52,089 nucleotides of DNA from Catenibacillus sp964565805 (GTDB taxonomy: Bacteria > Bacillota > Clostridia > Lachnospirales > Lachnospiraceae): positions 1 to 52,089 of the forward strand of contig CAZMGH010000017.1 of the NCBI GenBank assembly GCA_964565805.1. The letters run 5' to 3'. The notes beneath the pieces were generated by a model. That model ran no database searches, was not told the DNA's origin, and was given only the letters and a program-made list of their open reading frames with translations. Below are positions 33,507 through 41,429 of the stretch, piece by piece. How positions within the stretch are numbered: the first letter of the stretch is position 1; each line of letters begins with the position of its first letter. The position numbers were made by a program, and so were the translations under genes.

Positions 33507-35252
33507 ATGGAAAATGTTACAATGAAAATCAACGGTGTCCAGATCAGTGTGCCTGCCGGCTCAACCATTTTAGAGGCGGCCCGGATGGCCCATGTTAAGA
33601 TCCCGACACTGTGTTACTTAAAAGAGATTAATGAAATCGGCGCTTGCCGGATCTGTGTAGTAGAGGTCAAAGGGGCAAAAAGCCTGGTGGCGTCCTGCGT
33701 CTATCCTGTCAATGAGGGCATGGAGGTGTGGACGAATACGCCAAAGGTGATGGATTCCAGGAAAAAGACCCTGCAGCTGATCCTATCTACGCACCGGAAG
33801 GAATGTCTTTCCTGTGTCCGCAGCGGAAACTGTGAGCTTCAGCAGCTTTGCCATGAGCTGAAAGTAGATGATGAAAATAAATATGACGGAGAGATGCATC
33901 CGTCTCTAGTGGATGATTCCGCTGCCCATATGATCCGGGATAACAGCAAGTGCATTTTGTGCCGCCGCTGCGTAGGCGTTTGTGAAAATATTCAGGGGAT
34001 TGGAGTGATCGGGGCGAACGCCCGGGGATTTTCCACTTATATCGGGCAGGCCTTTGATATGGGCCTGGGAGAAACCAGCTGTGTATCCTGCGGACAGTGT
34101 ATTGCCGTATGTCCTACAGGCGCTTTGACTGAGAAGGATAATACAGATCAGGTATTTGCTGCTCTGGCAGATCCGCAAAAACATGTATTTGTTCAGACAG
34201 CGCCTTCTGTGCGGGCCGGGTTAGGCGAAGCGTTTGGCATGCCTGTCGGTACCAACGTGGAAGGTAAGATGGTGGCTGCTTTGCGCCGCCTTGGGTTTGA
34301 AAAGGTGTTCGATACAGATTTTGCCGCGGATTTGACCATTATGGAGGAAGCCCACGAATTTCTTGAACGGGTGAAAAACGGCGGCGTGCTGCCTATGATC
34401 ACATCCTGCTCTCCAGGATGGGTCAAGTATTGTGAACATTACTTTCCGGATATGACAGAAAATCTCTCCTCCTGCAAGTCTCCTCAGCAAATGTTCGGGG
34501 CTGCCTTAAAAACCTACTATGCTCAAAAGGCAGGCATTGATCCAAAGGATATTGTCAGTGTCAGCGTGATGCCCTGTACGGCGAAAAAGTTTGAGATCGG
34601 GCGGGATGATGAGAATGCTGCCGGTGTGGCAGATGTGGATATTTCCCTGACCACCCGGGAACTTGCTCGGATGATCAAGCAGGTAGGCCTGGACTTTACA
34701 GAGCTTCCTGATGAAACTTTTGACGATCCTTTAGGAGAGTCTTCCGGCGCCAGTGTAATCTTTGGCGCTACCGGCGGTGTGATGGAAGCCGCTTTGCGTA
34801 CCGCGGTAGAATCCCTTACGGGGGAAACATTGGAATCCCTTGATTTTACTCAGGTGCGGGGAACTAAAGGGATCAAGGAAGCTACTTATACAGTAGCGGG
34901 CATGGATATTAAAGTGGCTGTGGCGTCCGGCCTTGGCAATGCCAGAACTCTTTTAAATAAAGTAAAATCCGGAGAGGCTCAGTATCACTTTATTGAAATC
35001 ATGGGATGCCCCGGCGGCTGTGTGAACGGCGGCGGCCAGCCCCAACAGCCTGGCAGTGTGCGGAATTTCACAGATATTCGGGCATTGCGGGCGAAGGCCC
35101 TTTATGATCAGGATGCGGCCATGCCCATCCGCAAATCTCATGAGAATCCGTCCATTAAGCGGATTTATGAGGAGTTTTTAGGTGAACCGGGCAGTCATAA
35201 AGCCCATGAGCTCCTTCATACCACTTATGTGAAGCGAAGTGTAAACGGTTAA
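33507..35252 (+). CDS. hydA: NADH/ferredoxin-dependent [FeFe] hydrogenase catalytic subunit (HydA)
   Basis: A 581-residue H2-activating subunit. The N-terminal 2Fe-2S ferredoxin domain spans about 1-78 (CYLKEINEIGACRICVVE), with the His/Cys 4Fe-4S site HRKECLSCVRSGNC. Two 4Fe-4S motifs follow (CILCRRCVGVCE and CVSCGQCIAVCP), then the H-cluster domain with TSCSPGW (about 299-305), MPCTAKK (about 355-361) and GCPGGCVNGGGQ (about 500). ATG 33507 follows GGAGGAG; earlier in-frame codons overlap hydB. It ends the operon and is followed by a terminator. The maturases HydEFG are not in the window. Confidence 0.95.
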   Translation: MENVTMKINGVQISVPAGSTILEAARMAHVKIPTLCYLKEINEIGACRICVVEVKGAKSLVASCVYPVNEGMEVWTNTPKVMDSRKKTLQLILSTHRKECLSCVRSGNCELQQLCHELKVDDENKYDGEMHPSLVDDSAAHMIRDNSKCILCRRCVGVCENIQGIGVIGANARGFSTYIGQAFDMGLGETSCVSCGQCIAVCPTGALTEKDNTDQVFAALADPQKHVFVQTAPSVRAGLGEAFGMPVGTNVEGKMVAALRRLGFEKVFDTDFAADLTIMEEAHEFLERVKNGGVLPMITSCSPGWVKYCEHYFPDMTENLSSCKSPQQMFGAALKTYYAQKAGIDPKDIVSVSVMPCTAKKFEIGRDDENAAGVADVDISLTTRELARMIKQVGLDFTELPDETFDDPLGESSGASVIFGATGGVMEAALRTAVESLTGETLESLDFTQVRGTKGIKEATYTVAGMDIKVAVASGLGNARTLLNKVKSGEAQYHFIEIMGCPGGCVNGGGQPQQPGSVRNFTDIRALRAKALYDQDAAMPIRKSHENPSIKRIYEEFLGEPGSHKAHELLHTTYVKRSVNG

Positions 35253-35325
35253 GACTTGAAATGCGGCGGTTGCCGTGGCTTTTGTCCATGGCGTAGCCTC
35301 GGCCTCCGAAATATGAAAATTCAGT

Positions 35326-35364
35326 GCCAGGGCATTGCATAAACGCAGTGTCCCTGGCTCTTTT
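35326..35364 (+). terminator. Terminator after the hydCBA operon
   Basis: GCCAGGGCA (35326-35334) pairs with TGTCCCTGGC (35349-35358) with one bulge, followed by TCTTTT. It converges on the MATE gene. Confidence 0.85.
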
Positions 35365-35373
35365 AATTCTATC

Positions 35374-36741
35374 TTAATTCTTATTAAATCCATGCATCCA
35401 GTTCCCTTTAAAGAAATAGAGAAGGAAAATTATCGAGCTTAAACACCAGGTAAGGGGATAAGCCCAGAAGATCACATGAATGTCTCTTATAAAATGAATG
35501 GCCGCAGTAATGTATGTAATCCGGATGACGCACCAGCATACCAGCATGACCAGCATGGGGACAGCGGCCTTTCCTGCGCCTCGCAAAATACCGGCCACGC
35601 AGTGGGAGAAGGACAAAAGGAAGAAAAACAAAGTCACTGTCCGGGCCTGGGCCGTACCGTAGGCGACCACCTCCGGGTCATTGTTAAAGGCAGCGACAAA
35701 TAACGGCGCCAAAGCGTATATACACAGACCAACCACTTCCGCCAGGATAACGGAACTGATGATTCCAAAGCGGGCCCCTCGTTTTACCCGGTCAAATTTT
35801 TCTGCCCCAAGGTTTTGTCCGATAAAGGTCGTCAGAGCCATGGCAAAGCAGGTAATAGGCAGGAAACCGAAGCCCTCAATTTTAGAATAGGCGCCGCAGC
35901 CGGCCACAGCCATTTTTCCAAAGCTGTTAATGTTTGACTGGACAATCACATTGGCGAAGGAAATAATAGAGTTTTGCAGACCTGAAGGCAGACCATAAGA
36001 AATGATCATTTTCAGGTGGCGTTTGTGGAAACGGATCTTCTTTAGTTGGATCCGGTAATCCGTCTTAAGCCCCATAAGTCGGAGCAGACATAAAAAGGCG
36101 CTGACAAACTGGGAAATGATCGTGGCAAGAGCTGCGGAGCCTACACCCCAGTGAAAAACGCCTACAAACAAAAGGTCCAGTACAATATTAATAATGGACG
36201 AAATGATCAGATAGATCAAAGGATGCCGGCTGTCGCCTACCGACCGCATAATACCTACAAGGATATTATATAAAACAAAGGCAATGGAACCGCAGAAGTA
36301 AACCCGGAAATAGACGACCGAATTGGCCAGCACATCCTCTGGCGTTCCCATCCATATAAGGATCCTGGGAGCAAGGACCAGGCCGATCACCGTTAAAAGG
36401 ATGCCGGCGGCCAGACCGAAGGCCACATTGGTGTGAATCGCCTTTGATAGATTCTCCTTGTCCTGGGCCCCGAAATACCGGGCAATAACAACACCGGCGC
36501 CTACGGAAATCCCGTTAAAAAAACCTACAAGCAAAAAAATAAGACTGCCTGATGAACTTACGGCAGCCAGGGCGTCGCTTCCCAGAAAATTTCCTACGAT
36601 CAGGGAATCGGCTGTGTTGTAAAGCTGCTGAAACAAATTGCCGAAAAAAAGCGGGATGGCAAAGGTGACGATTTTCTTCCAGATCGGGCCCTCAGTCATT
36701 AAGGTGGCGCCGCCGGAGGACGCAGCTGTTTCTGAACTCAT
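35374..36741 (-). CDS. MATE family efflux transporter
   Basis: A 455-residue multidrug and toxin extrusion antiporter with about 12 membrane helices in two homologous halves. Characteristic segments are IPLFFGNLFQQLYNTADSLIVGNFLG in the first helix pair, GVGSAALATIISQF, and GAGKAAVPM in the C-terminal half. The long hydrophilic start (MSSETAASSGGATLMTEGPIWKK) is typical of clostridial members. The ATG at 36741 lies downstream of an AGAAAGAGATGATGG stretch, a weak site. A TATAAT-like -10 near 36790 on the minus strand may drive it. Substrate unknown. Confidence 0.92.
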   Translation of the reverse strand: MSSETAASSGGATLMTEGPIWKKIVTFAIPLFFGNLFQQLYNTADSLIVGNFLGSDALAAVSSSGSLIFLLVGFFNGISVGAGVVIARYFGAQDKENLSKAIHTNVAFGLAAGILLTVIGLVLAPRILIWMGTPEDVLANSVVYFRVYFCGSIAFVLYNILVGIMRSVGDSRHPLIYLIISSIINIVLDLLFVGVFHWGVGSAALATIISQFVSAFLCLLRLMGLKTDYRIQLKKIRFHKRHLKMIISYGLPSGLQNSIISFANVIVQSNINSFGKMAVAGCGAYSKIEGFGFLPITCFAMALTTFIGQNLGAEKFDRVKRGARFGIISSVILAEVVGLCIYALAPLFVAAFNNDPEVVAYGTAQARTVTLFFFLLSFSHCVAGILRGAGKAAVPMLVMLVCWCVIRITYITAAIHFIRDIHVIFWAYPLTWCLSSIIFLLYFFKGNWMHGFNKN

Positions 36742-36865
36742 GTTCCATCATCTCTTTCTAATTGTAATTTTTGGCATGAACCTTAACTATTATATCACTA
36801 ATTTTTTATATTAAAAGTCTTATTTATTTAAAAATACCCTTGATTGTGAAGAAAAAGCAAACATC

Positions 36866-36931
36866 TTAACATTGATTTTACAAAAACTTTATGAAACTCC
36901 ATGAATAAATTTTACAAGACCCTCTTATACT
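36866..36931 (+). promoter_or_regulatory. Pho-box array and -10 of the pst operon
   Basis: TTAACA (36866-36871), TTTACA (36877-36882) and TTTATG (36888-36893) repeat every 11 bases. A degenerate fourth copy and TTTTAC (36910-36915) keep the phase. This matches the PhoP-binding direct repeats of Firmicutes. A -10 TATACT lies at 36926-36931. It implies induction by phosphate starvation. Confidence 0.75.
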
Positions 36932-37048
36932 GTGTTTGTACTTGATGAGAGGACAAAATAAAAACTTACATAAACCATTCTTCTTCAGGTACAGCCGAAA
37001 AAATCTGAATAAAAGAAGAAATCAGAAAAGAAGAGAGGAATTTTAACG

Positions 37049-37987
37049 ATGAAGAAATTTATGAGTCTTGTAATGACAGGAGCTTTAGTTTTAGGTATGG
37101 CAGCTTGTGGCAGCAGCAACACAGAGACACAGGCGCAGGCAGATACATCCGCAGAAACTACAACAGAGGCAGATTCCGAGGATGATGCTTCCGGCGCAGC
37201 TGGTATGGAAGGCCTTATCAATGTTATTTCCCGTGAAGATGGTTCCGGTACAAGAAGCGCTTTCGTTGAGCTGATGGGCATTGAGCAGGAAGATGAAAAC
37301 GGTGACAGTGTAGATATGACACTTCCTGAAGCTCAGATCAGCAACAGCACATCGGCTGTTATGACTACAGTTGCCGGAGATGTTTCAGCAATCGGTTACA
37401 TTTCCCTTGGTTCTTTAGATGAGACAGTAAAGGCTGTCAGCGTCAATGGTGTAGAGCCGACAGCAGACAATGTTAAGAGCGGCGACTATGTAGTAAGCAG
37501 GCCGTTTAACATTATCACAACAGCAGATCTTAGCGAAGTTGGACAGGATTTTGTAAACTTCATTATGAGTACAGAAGGACAGGCAGTTGTTTCTGAAGAA
37601 GGATATATTCCTGTAGATGACGTTACAGCATTTGAAGGAACACAGCCTTCCGGGGATGTTACTATAGGTGGATCTTCTTCTGTAACACCGGTTATGGAAA
37701 AATTAGCAGAGGCTTACGCAGCTGTGAATCCTAACGCGAACATCGAGATTCAGCAGTCTGACTCTACAACAGGCGTAACCTCCACAAGCGAGGGTCTTTA
37801 TGACATCGGCATGGCTTCCCGTGCGCTGACTGATGAAGAAATTGCTTTAGGTCTTACACCGACAGTTATCGCTACAGATGGCATCGCTGTTATCGTAAAT
37901 AATGAAAATCCTGTATCTGACCTTACAAGCGAACAGATCCAGGCAATTTACACAGGCGAGATTGAAGATTGGTCCGAGCTTAACTAA
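37049..37987 (+). CDS. pstS: Phosphate-binding lipoprotein PstS
   Basis: Captures phosphate outside the membrane for the Pst importer (312 residues). The signal peptide ends in lipobox GMAAC (Cys about 20) and is followed by a Thr/Glu/Ala-rich linker. The phosphate-binding loops are VISREDGSGTRSAF and GGSSSVTPVMEKL, and TTGVTSTSEGLYDIGMASR is typical. The protein shows two similar lobes in permuted order relative to E. coli PstS, common in Clostridia. AGAGAGGAA lies upstream of the ATG. It is the first gene of pstSCAB-phoU behind a Pho-box promoter. Confidence 0.93.
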   Translation: MKKFMSLVMTGALVLGMAACGSSNTETQAQADTSAETTTEADSEDDASGAAGMEGLINVISREDGSGTRSAFVELMGIEQEDENGDSVDMTLPEAQISNSTSAVMTTVAGDVSAIGYISLGSLDETVKAVSVNGVEPTADNVKSGDYVVSRPFNIITTADLSEVGQDFVNFIMSTEGQAVVSEEGYIPVDDVTAFEGTQPSGDVTIGGSSSVTPVMEKLAEAYAAVNPNANIEIQQSDSTTGVTSTSEGLYDIGMASRALTDEEIALGLTPTVIATDGIAVIVNNENPVSDLTSEQIQAIYTGEIEDWSELN

Positions 37988-38044
37988 GCTGGCTGCTAAA
38001 AGAACATTGAAATATCCGGCAGAGTAAGGCGGATGTTTATAGGA

Positions 38045-38077
38045 ATCAGGCTGGAGAGAAACTTCAGCCTGATCTTT
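38045..38077 (+). terminator. Partial terminator/attenuator between pstS and pstC
   Basis: ATCAGGCTG (38045-38053) and CAGCCTGAT (38065-38073) form a perfect 9-bp stem, followed by CTTTT. The short T-run suggests leaky termination or mRNA stabilisation, giving more PstS than permease. Confidence 0.7.
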
Positions 38078-38091
38078 TAAGGAGAACGTTT

Positions 38092-38961
38092 ATGAAAATA
38101 AATTATATTAGAGAAACGGTGATGAAGGTCATTTTCTTTATAGCCGCCTGTGCATCTGTTCTTGCGGTTGTCCTCATTTGCGTTTTCTTGTTTGCAAATG
38201 GTATTCCGGCAATGGGAGAGATCGGTTTTTTCAAGTTCCTCCTTGGCACAGAGTGGAGACCTTCAAACGACATTTACGGAATACTTCCTATGATCCTTGG
38301 AAGTATTTATGTTACGGCGGGAGCGATCATCATTGGTGTTCCTATCGCCCTTCTTACAGCAATTTTCCTTGCTTATTTTTGTCCTAAGAAAATTTACAAG
38401 ATCTGCAAATCCGGTATTAACCTTATGTCCGGTATCCCATCGGTTGTTTACGGCTTTTTCGGTCTTGTACTGATGGTTCCCCTGATCAAATCTATTTTTA
38501 ATGTCCGAAGCGGCGCGACAATGCTGACAGCATCCATCCTTCTTGCCATCATGGTGCTGCCTACGATTATCAGTGTTACAGAGGCCTCTTTACAGAGTGT
38601 TCCTCAAAGCTACTATGAAGGCGCGCTGGCCCTGGGCGCTACCCATGCCCAAAGCGTGTTCTTTACCATGGTTCCCGCAGCAAAATCCGGTATTGTTACC
38701 GGCGTTGTTCTTGGTATTGGCCGTGTGATCGGTGAAACTATGGCCGTAATCATGGTTGCCGGAAACCAGGCAGTTATGCCGGAAAGTCTTCTGGCCGGTG
38801 TCCGTACAATGACTGCAAATATTGTGCTTGAAATGGGTTATGCCTCCGGTCTTCACCGTGAAGCGCTGATCGCTACCGGCGTGGTACTGTTTGTATTTAT
38901 TTTGATTATTAACCTTATTGTAGCTGCATTAAAGAAAGGGGCGATTCAGCATGGAGACTAA
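38092..38961 (+). CDS. pstC: Phosphate ABC transporter permease PstC
   Basis: Membrane subunit (289 residues, six helices) of the phosphate importer. It has the conserved SGIPSVVYGFFGL segment, the coupling-helix region YYEGALALGATHAQSVFFTMVP, and GIGRVIGETMAVIMVAGN near the C-terminal helices. AAGGAGAACG precedes ATG 38092. It overlaps pstA by 11 bases. Confidence 0.95.
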   Translation: MKINYIRETVMKVIFFIAACASVLAVVLICVFLFANGIPAMGEIGFFKFLLGTEWRPSNDIYGILPMILGSIYVTAGAIIIGVPIALLTAIFLAYFCPKKIYKICKSGINLMSGIPSVVYGFFGLVLMVPLIKSIFNVRSGATMLTASILLAIMVLPTIISVTEASLQSVPQSYYEGALALGATHAQSVFFTMVPAAKSGIVTGVVLGIGRVIGETMAVIMVAGNQAVMPESLLAGVRTMTANIVLEMGYASGLHREALIATGVVLFVFILIINLIVAALKKGAIQHGD

Positions 38962-39796
38962 TAAAGTGACAATTACTTATAAGAAAAGCCGCTTTTCCAA
39001 ATTCCTTACAGGAATCACCTGGGTAGCAGCTGCAATTTCCATGATTGTCCTTGTATTCCTGGTGACCTTTGTCCTTATCCAGGGAATCGGCAATTTTTCA
39101 CCGGACCTGTTTGCCCTGGAATATACCAGTGATAACGGCTCATTAATGCCTGCTCTGTTCAATACTATTTTTATGGTCGCTCTTTCATTGATCATTGCAG
39201 CGCCTTTAGGTATTTTTGCAGCCATATTCCTTGTAGAATACGCGTCCAGCACAAATAAATTTATTACAGTGATCCGTATGACAGCAGAAACGCTTTCCGG
39301 TATCCCGTCCATTGTTTATGGTCTGTTTGGTATGCTGTTTTTCTCATCAGCGCTCCATTGGGGATATTCCATGTTGTCCGGCGCGTTTACTATGGCCATC
39401 ATGATCCTTCCTTTGATCATGCGTACCTCAGAAGAGGCGCTGATGGCAGTTCCGGATTCCTTCAGAGAAGGAAGTTTCGGTTTAGGCGCGGGAAAATTGA
39501 GAACAATTTTCCGTATTGTACTTCCCAGTGCAGTGCCAGGGATTTTATCCGGTGTTATCTTGGGGATCGGCCGTGTTGTTGGTGAGACAGCGGCTCTCAT
39601 GTTTACTGCGGGTACTGTAGCGGACTTTGCCGGATTAATGGATTCAGGGCGTACACTGGCTCTTCATATGTATGTGCTTTCCAACGAAGGTCTGCATATG
39701 GACAAGGCTTATGCAACTGCCGTCATTCTCATGCTTCTTGTGCTGGGGATCAACGCTTTGTCCAGCTTTGTGGCAAAGAAGCTTACGAAAGGATAA
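38951..39796 (+). CDS. pstA: Phosphate ABC transporter permease PstA
   Basis: Second permease (281 residues, six helices), partner of PstC. It has the parallel motifs SGIPSIVYGLFGM, the coupling region SFREGSFGLGAGKLRTIFRIVLPS, and GIGRVVGETAALMFTAG. The start overlaps the pstC end and uses AAAGGGGCG inside pstC. It ends six bases before pstB. Confidence 0.95.
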   Translation: METNKVTITYKKSRFSKFLTGITWVAAAISMIVLVFLVTFVLIQGIGNFSPDLFALEYTSDNGSLMPALFNTIFMVALSLIIAAPLGIFAAIFLVEYASSTNKFITVIRMTAETLSGIPSIVYGLFGMLFFSSALHWGYSMLSGAFTMAIMILPLIMRTSEEALMAVPDSFREGSFGLGAGKLRTIFRIVLPSAVPGILSGVILGIGRVVGETAALMFTAGTVADFAGLMDSGRTLALHMYVLSNEGLHMDKAYATAVILMLLVLGINALSSFVAKKLTKG

Positions 39797-39802
39797 TCAA
39801 AT

Positions 39803-40555
39803 ATGGATAAAATTACCGTTGAAAATATGAATCTTCATTATGGAGATTTTCATGCGTTAAAAAATGTCACCCTGAATATGGGCGCAAAAGAGATCACAGC
39901 CTTTATCGGACCCAGCGGATGCGGAAAGTCTACGCTGCTTAAATCCCTCAACCGTATGAATGACCTTGTGCCGGGATGTAAGATCGATGGAAAGATCTGC
40001 CTAGACGGAGAAGACATTTATGATAAGAAAATGGATGTAAATCAGCTCAGAAAAAGAGTAGGTATGGTTTTCCAGAAGCCAAATCCATTCCCAATGAGCA
40101 TTTATGATAATATTGCCTATGGTCCAAGAACTCATGGTGTCCGCAATAAAGCAAAACTGGATGAAATCGTGGAAAGATCCCTGCGTCAGGCAGCGATTTG
40201 GGATGAGGTTAAAGATCGCCTTAAAAAAAGCGCCCTGGGGATTTCCGGCGGTCAGCAGCAGCGTCTTTGCATTGCAAGAGCTTTAGCTGTGGAACCGGAG
40301 GTTCTTCTTATGGACGAGCCTACATCTGCTTTGGACCCGATTTCAACTTCTAAGATCGAAGACCTTGCCATGGAGCTGAAAAAGGATTATACGATCATTA
40401 TCGTCACTCATAATATGCAGCAGGCTGCCCGTATTGCGGATAAGACAGCATTTTTCCTGCTGGGACAGATGATCGAGTACGGAAATACTGAAAAAATGTT
40501 CTCCATGCCGGAAGATCCCAGGACAGAGGACTATATTACAGGGAGGTTCGGTTAA
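39803..40555 (+). CDS. pstB: Phosphate ABC transporter ATPase PstB
   Basis: ATPase of the phosphate importer (250 residues). Walker A is GPSGCGKST, the Q-loop is in MVFQKPNPFPMSIYDN, the signature motif is ISGGQQQR, Walker B is VLLMDEPTSALDP, and the H-loop is VTHNM. The NPFPMSI sequence after the Q-loop is diagnostic of PstB. The weak upstream site (AAGGATAATCAA) suggests translational coupling to pstA. Confidence 0.97.
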   Translation: MDKITVENMNLHYGDFHALKNVTLNMGAKEITAFIGPSGCGKSTLLKSLNRMNDLVPGCKIDGKICLDGEDIYDKKMDVNQLRKRVGMVFQKPNPFPMSIYDNIAYGPRTHGVRNKAKLDEIVERSLRQAAIWDEVKDRLKKSALGISGGQQQRLCIARALAVEPEVLLMDEPTSALDPISTSKIEDLAMELKKDYTIIIVTHNMQQAARIADKTAFFLLGQMIEYGNTEKMFSMPEDPRTEDYITGRFG

Positions 40556-41209
40556 ATGCGTAAACAATATGATCAGGAACTGGAAAATCTTCACAATCTT
40601 TTGGTGGACATGGGTAATCTTTGCCAGGAAGCGATTTTCATGGCAGCCCGGATTTTACAGGATAAGAATACTTCAAAAGAAGCCGTAGATGAAAAGGAAA
40701 AAGCTATTGATAAAAAAGAACGTGAGATTGAGCAGCTTTGCATGCATTTGATCCTGCGTCAGCAGCCTGTTGCGTCAGATTTAAGACGGATCGGCGCCGC
40801 GTTAAAGATGATCACAGATATGGAACGCATCGGTGATCAGGCCGCTGATATTGCGGATTTATCACGCTTTATTTCAGGGAAGGAAAATCAGGGAGAAAGC
40901 CAGGGACATCTGTGGGAGATGGCTCAGGCCACAGTAAAGATGGTTACAGACAGTGTTACATCTTTTGTCAATGATGATTATGATCTGGCGCTGCAGGTTA
41001 TGAAAGCAGACGATGCTGTAGACACATTATTTGAAAAAATCAAAAAAGACATTATTGATATGATCCGTAATCAGCAGGTAGACGCGGAAGGATCTCTGGA
41101 TCTTTTAATGGCCGCAAAATACTTTGAGCGTATCGGCGACCATGCGGTAAATATTGCCGAGTGGGTGGAATATTCCATTACCGGCGGACATGAAAACAAA
41201 GAAGACTGA
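40556..41209 (+). CDS. phoU: Phosphate transport regulator PhoU
   Basis: A 217-residue all-helical regulator that links the Pst transporter to the PhoR kinase and damps the Pho response. It has two three-helix repeats with the metal-binding ExxxD-type motifs (ALKMITDMERIGDQAADIADL and AAKYFERIGDHAVNIAEWVEY). It starts directly after the pstB stop codon, using GGGAGG within pstB. PhoPR is not encoded in the window. Confidence 0.95.
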   Translation: MRKQYDQELENLHNLLVDMGNLCQEAIFMAARILQDKNTSKEAVDEKEKAIDKKEREIEQLCMHLILRQQPVASDLRRIGAALKMITDMERIGDQAADIADLSRFISGKENQGESQGHLWEMAQATVKMVTDSVTSFVNDDYDLALQVMKADDAVDTLFEKIKKDIIDMIRNQQVDAEGSLDLLMAAKYFERIGDHAVNIAEWVEYSITGGHENKED

Positions 41210-41272
41210 TCTGTGAGATCACAGGGAAAAGTTTTACATGCCCCCTGCAATTTGTTAGAAAAAGAACGAGAG

Positions 41273-41307
41273 AGCTGCCATTGGAAAACCGGTGAGCAGC
41301 TTTTTTT
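41273..41307 (+). terminator. Terminator after phoU
   Basis: AGCTGC (41273-41278) pairs with GCAGCT (41296-41301), with an inner TTGG/CCGG stem, followed by seven T. This separates the pst operon from the following sensory hydrogenase gene. Confidence 0.88.
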
Positions 41308-41429
41308 AGTTGAGTTTTTTTTCGCTTTATGAGAAAATATACCTGTATAGCATGGGTTCAAAAGCGCATGCAGGCTGCGCTTGCCCAGACAGAAGTTTTC
41401 AAAAAGATATAAGGAGAGGTTTACATAAT

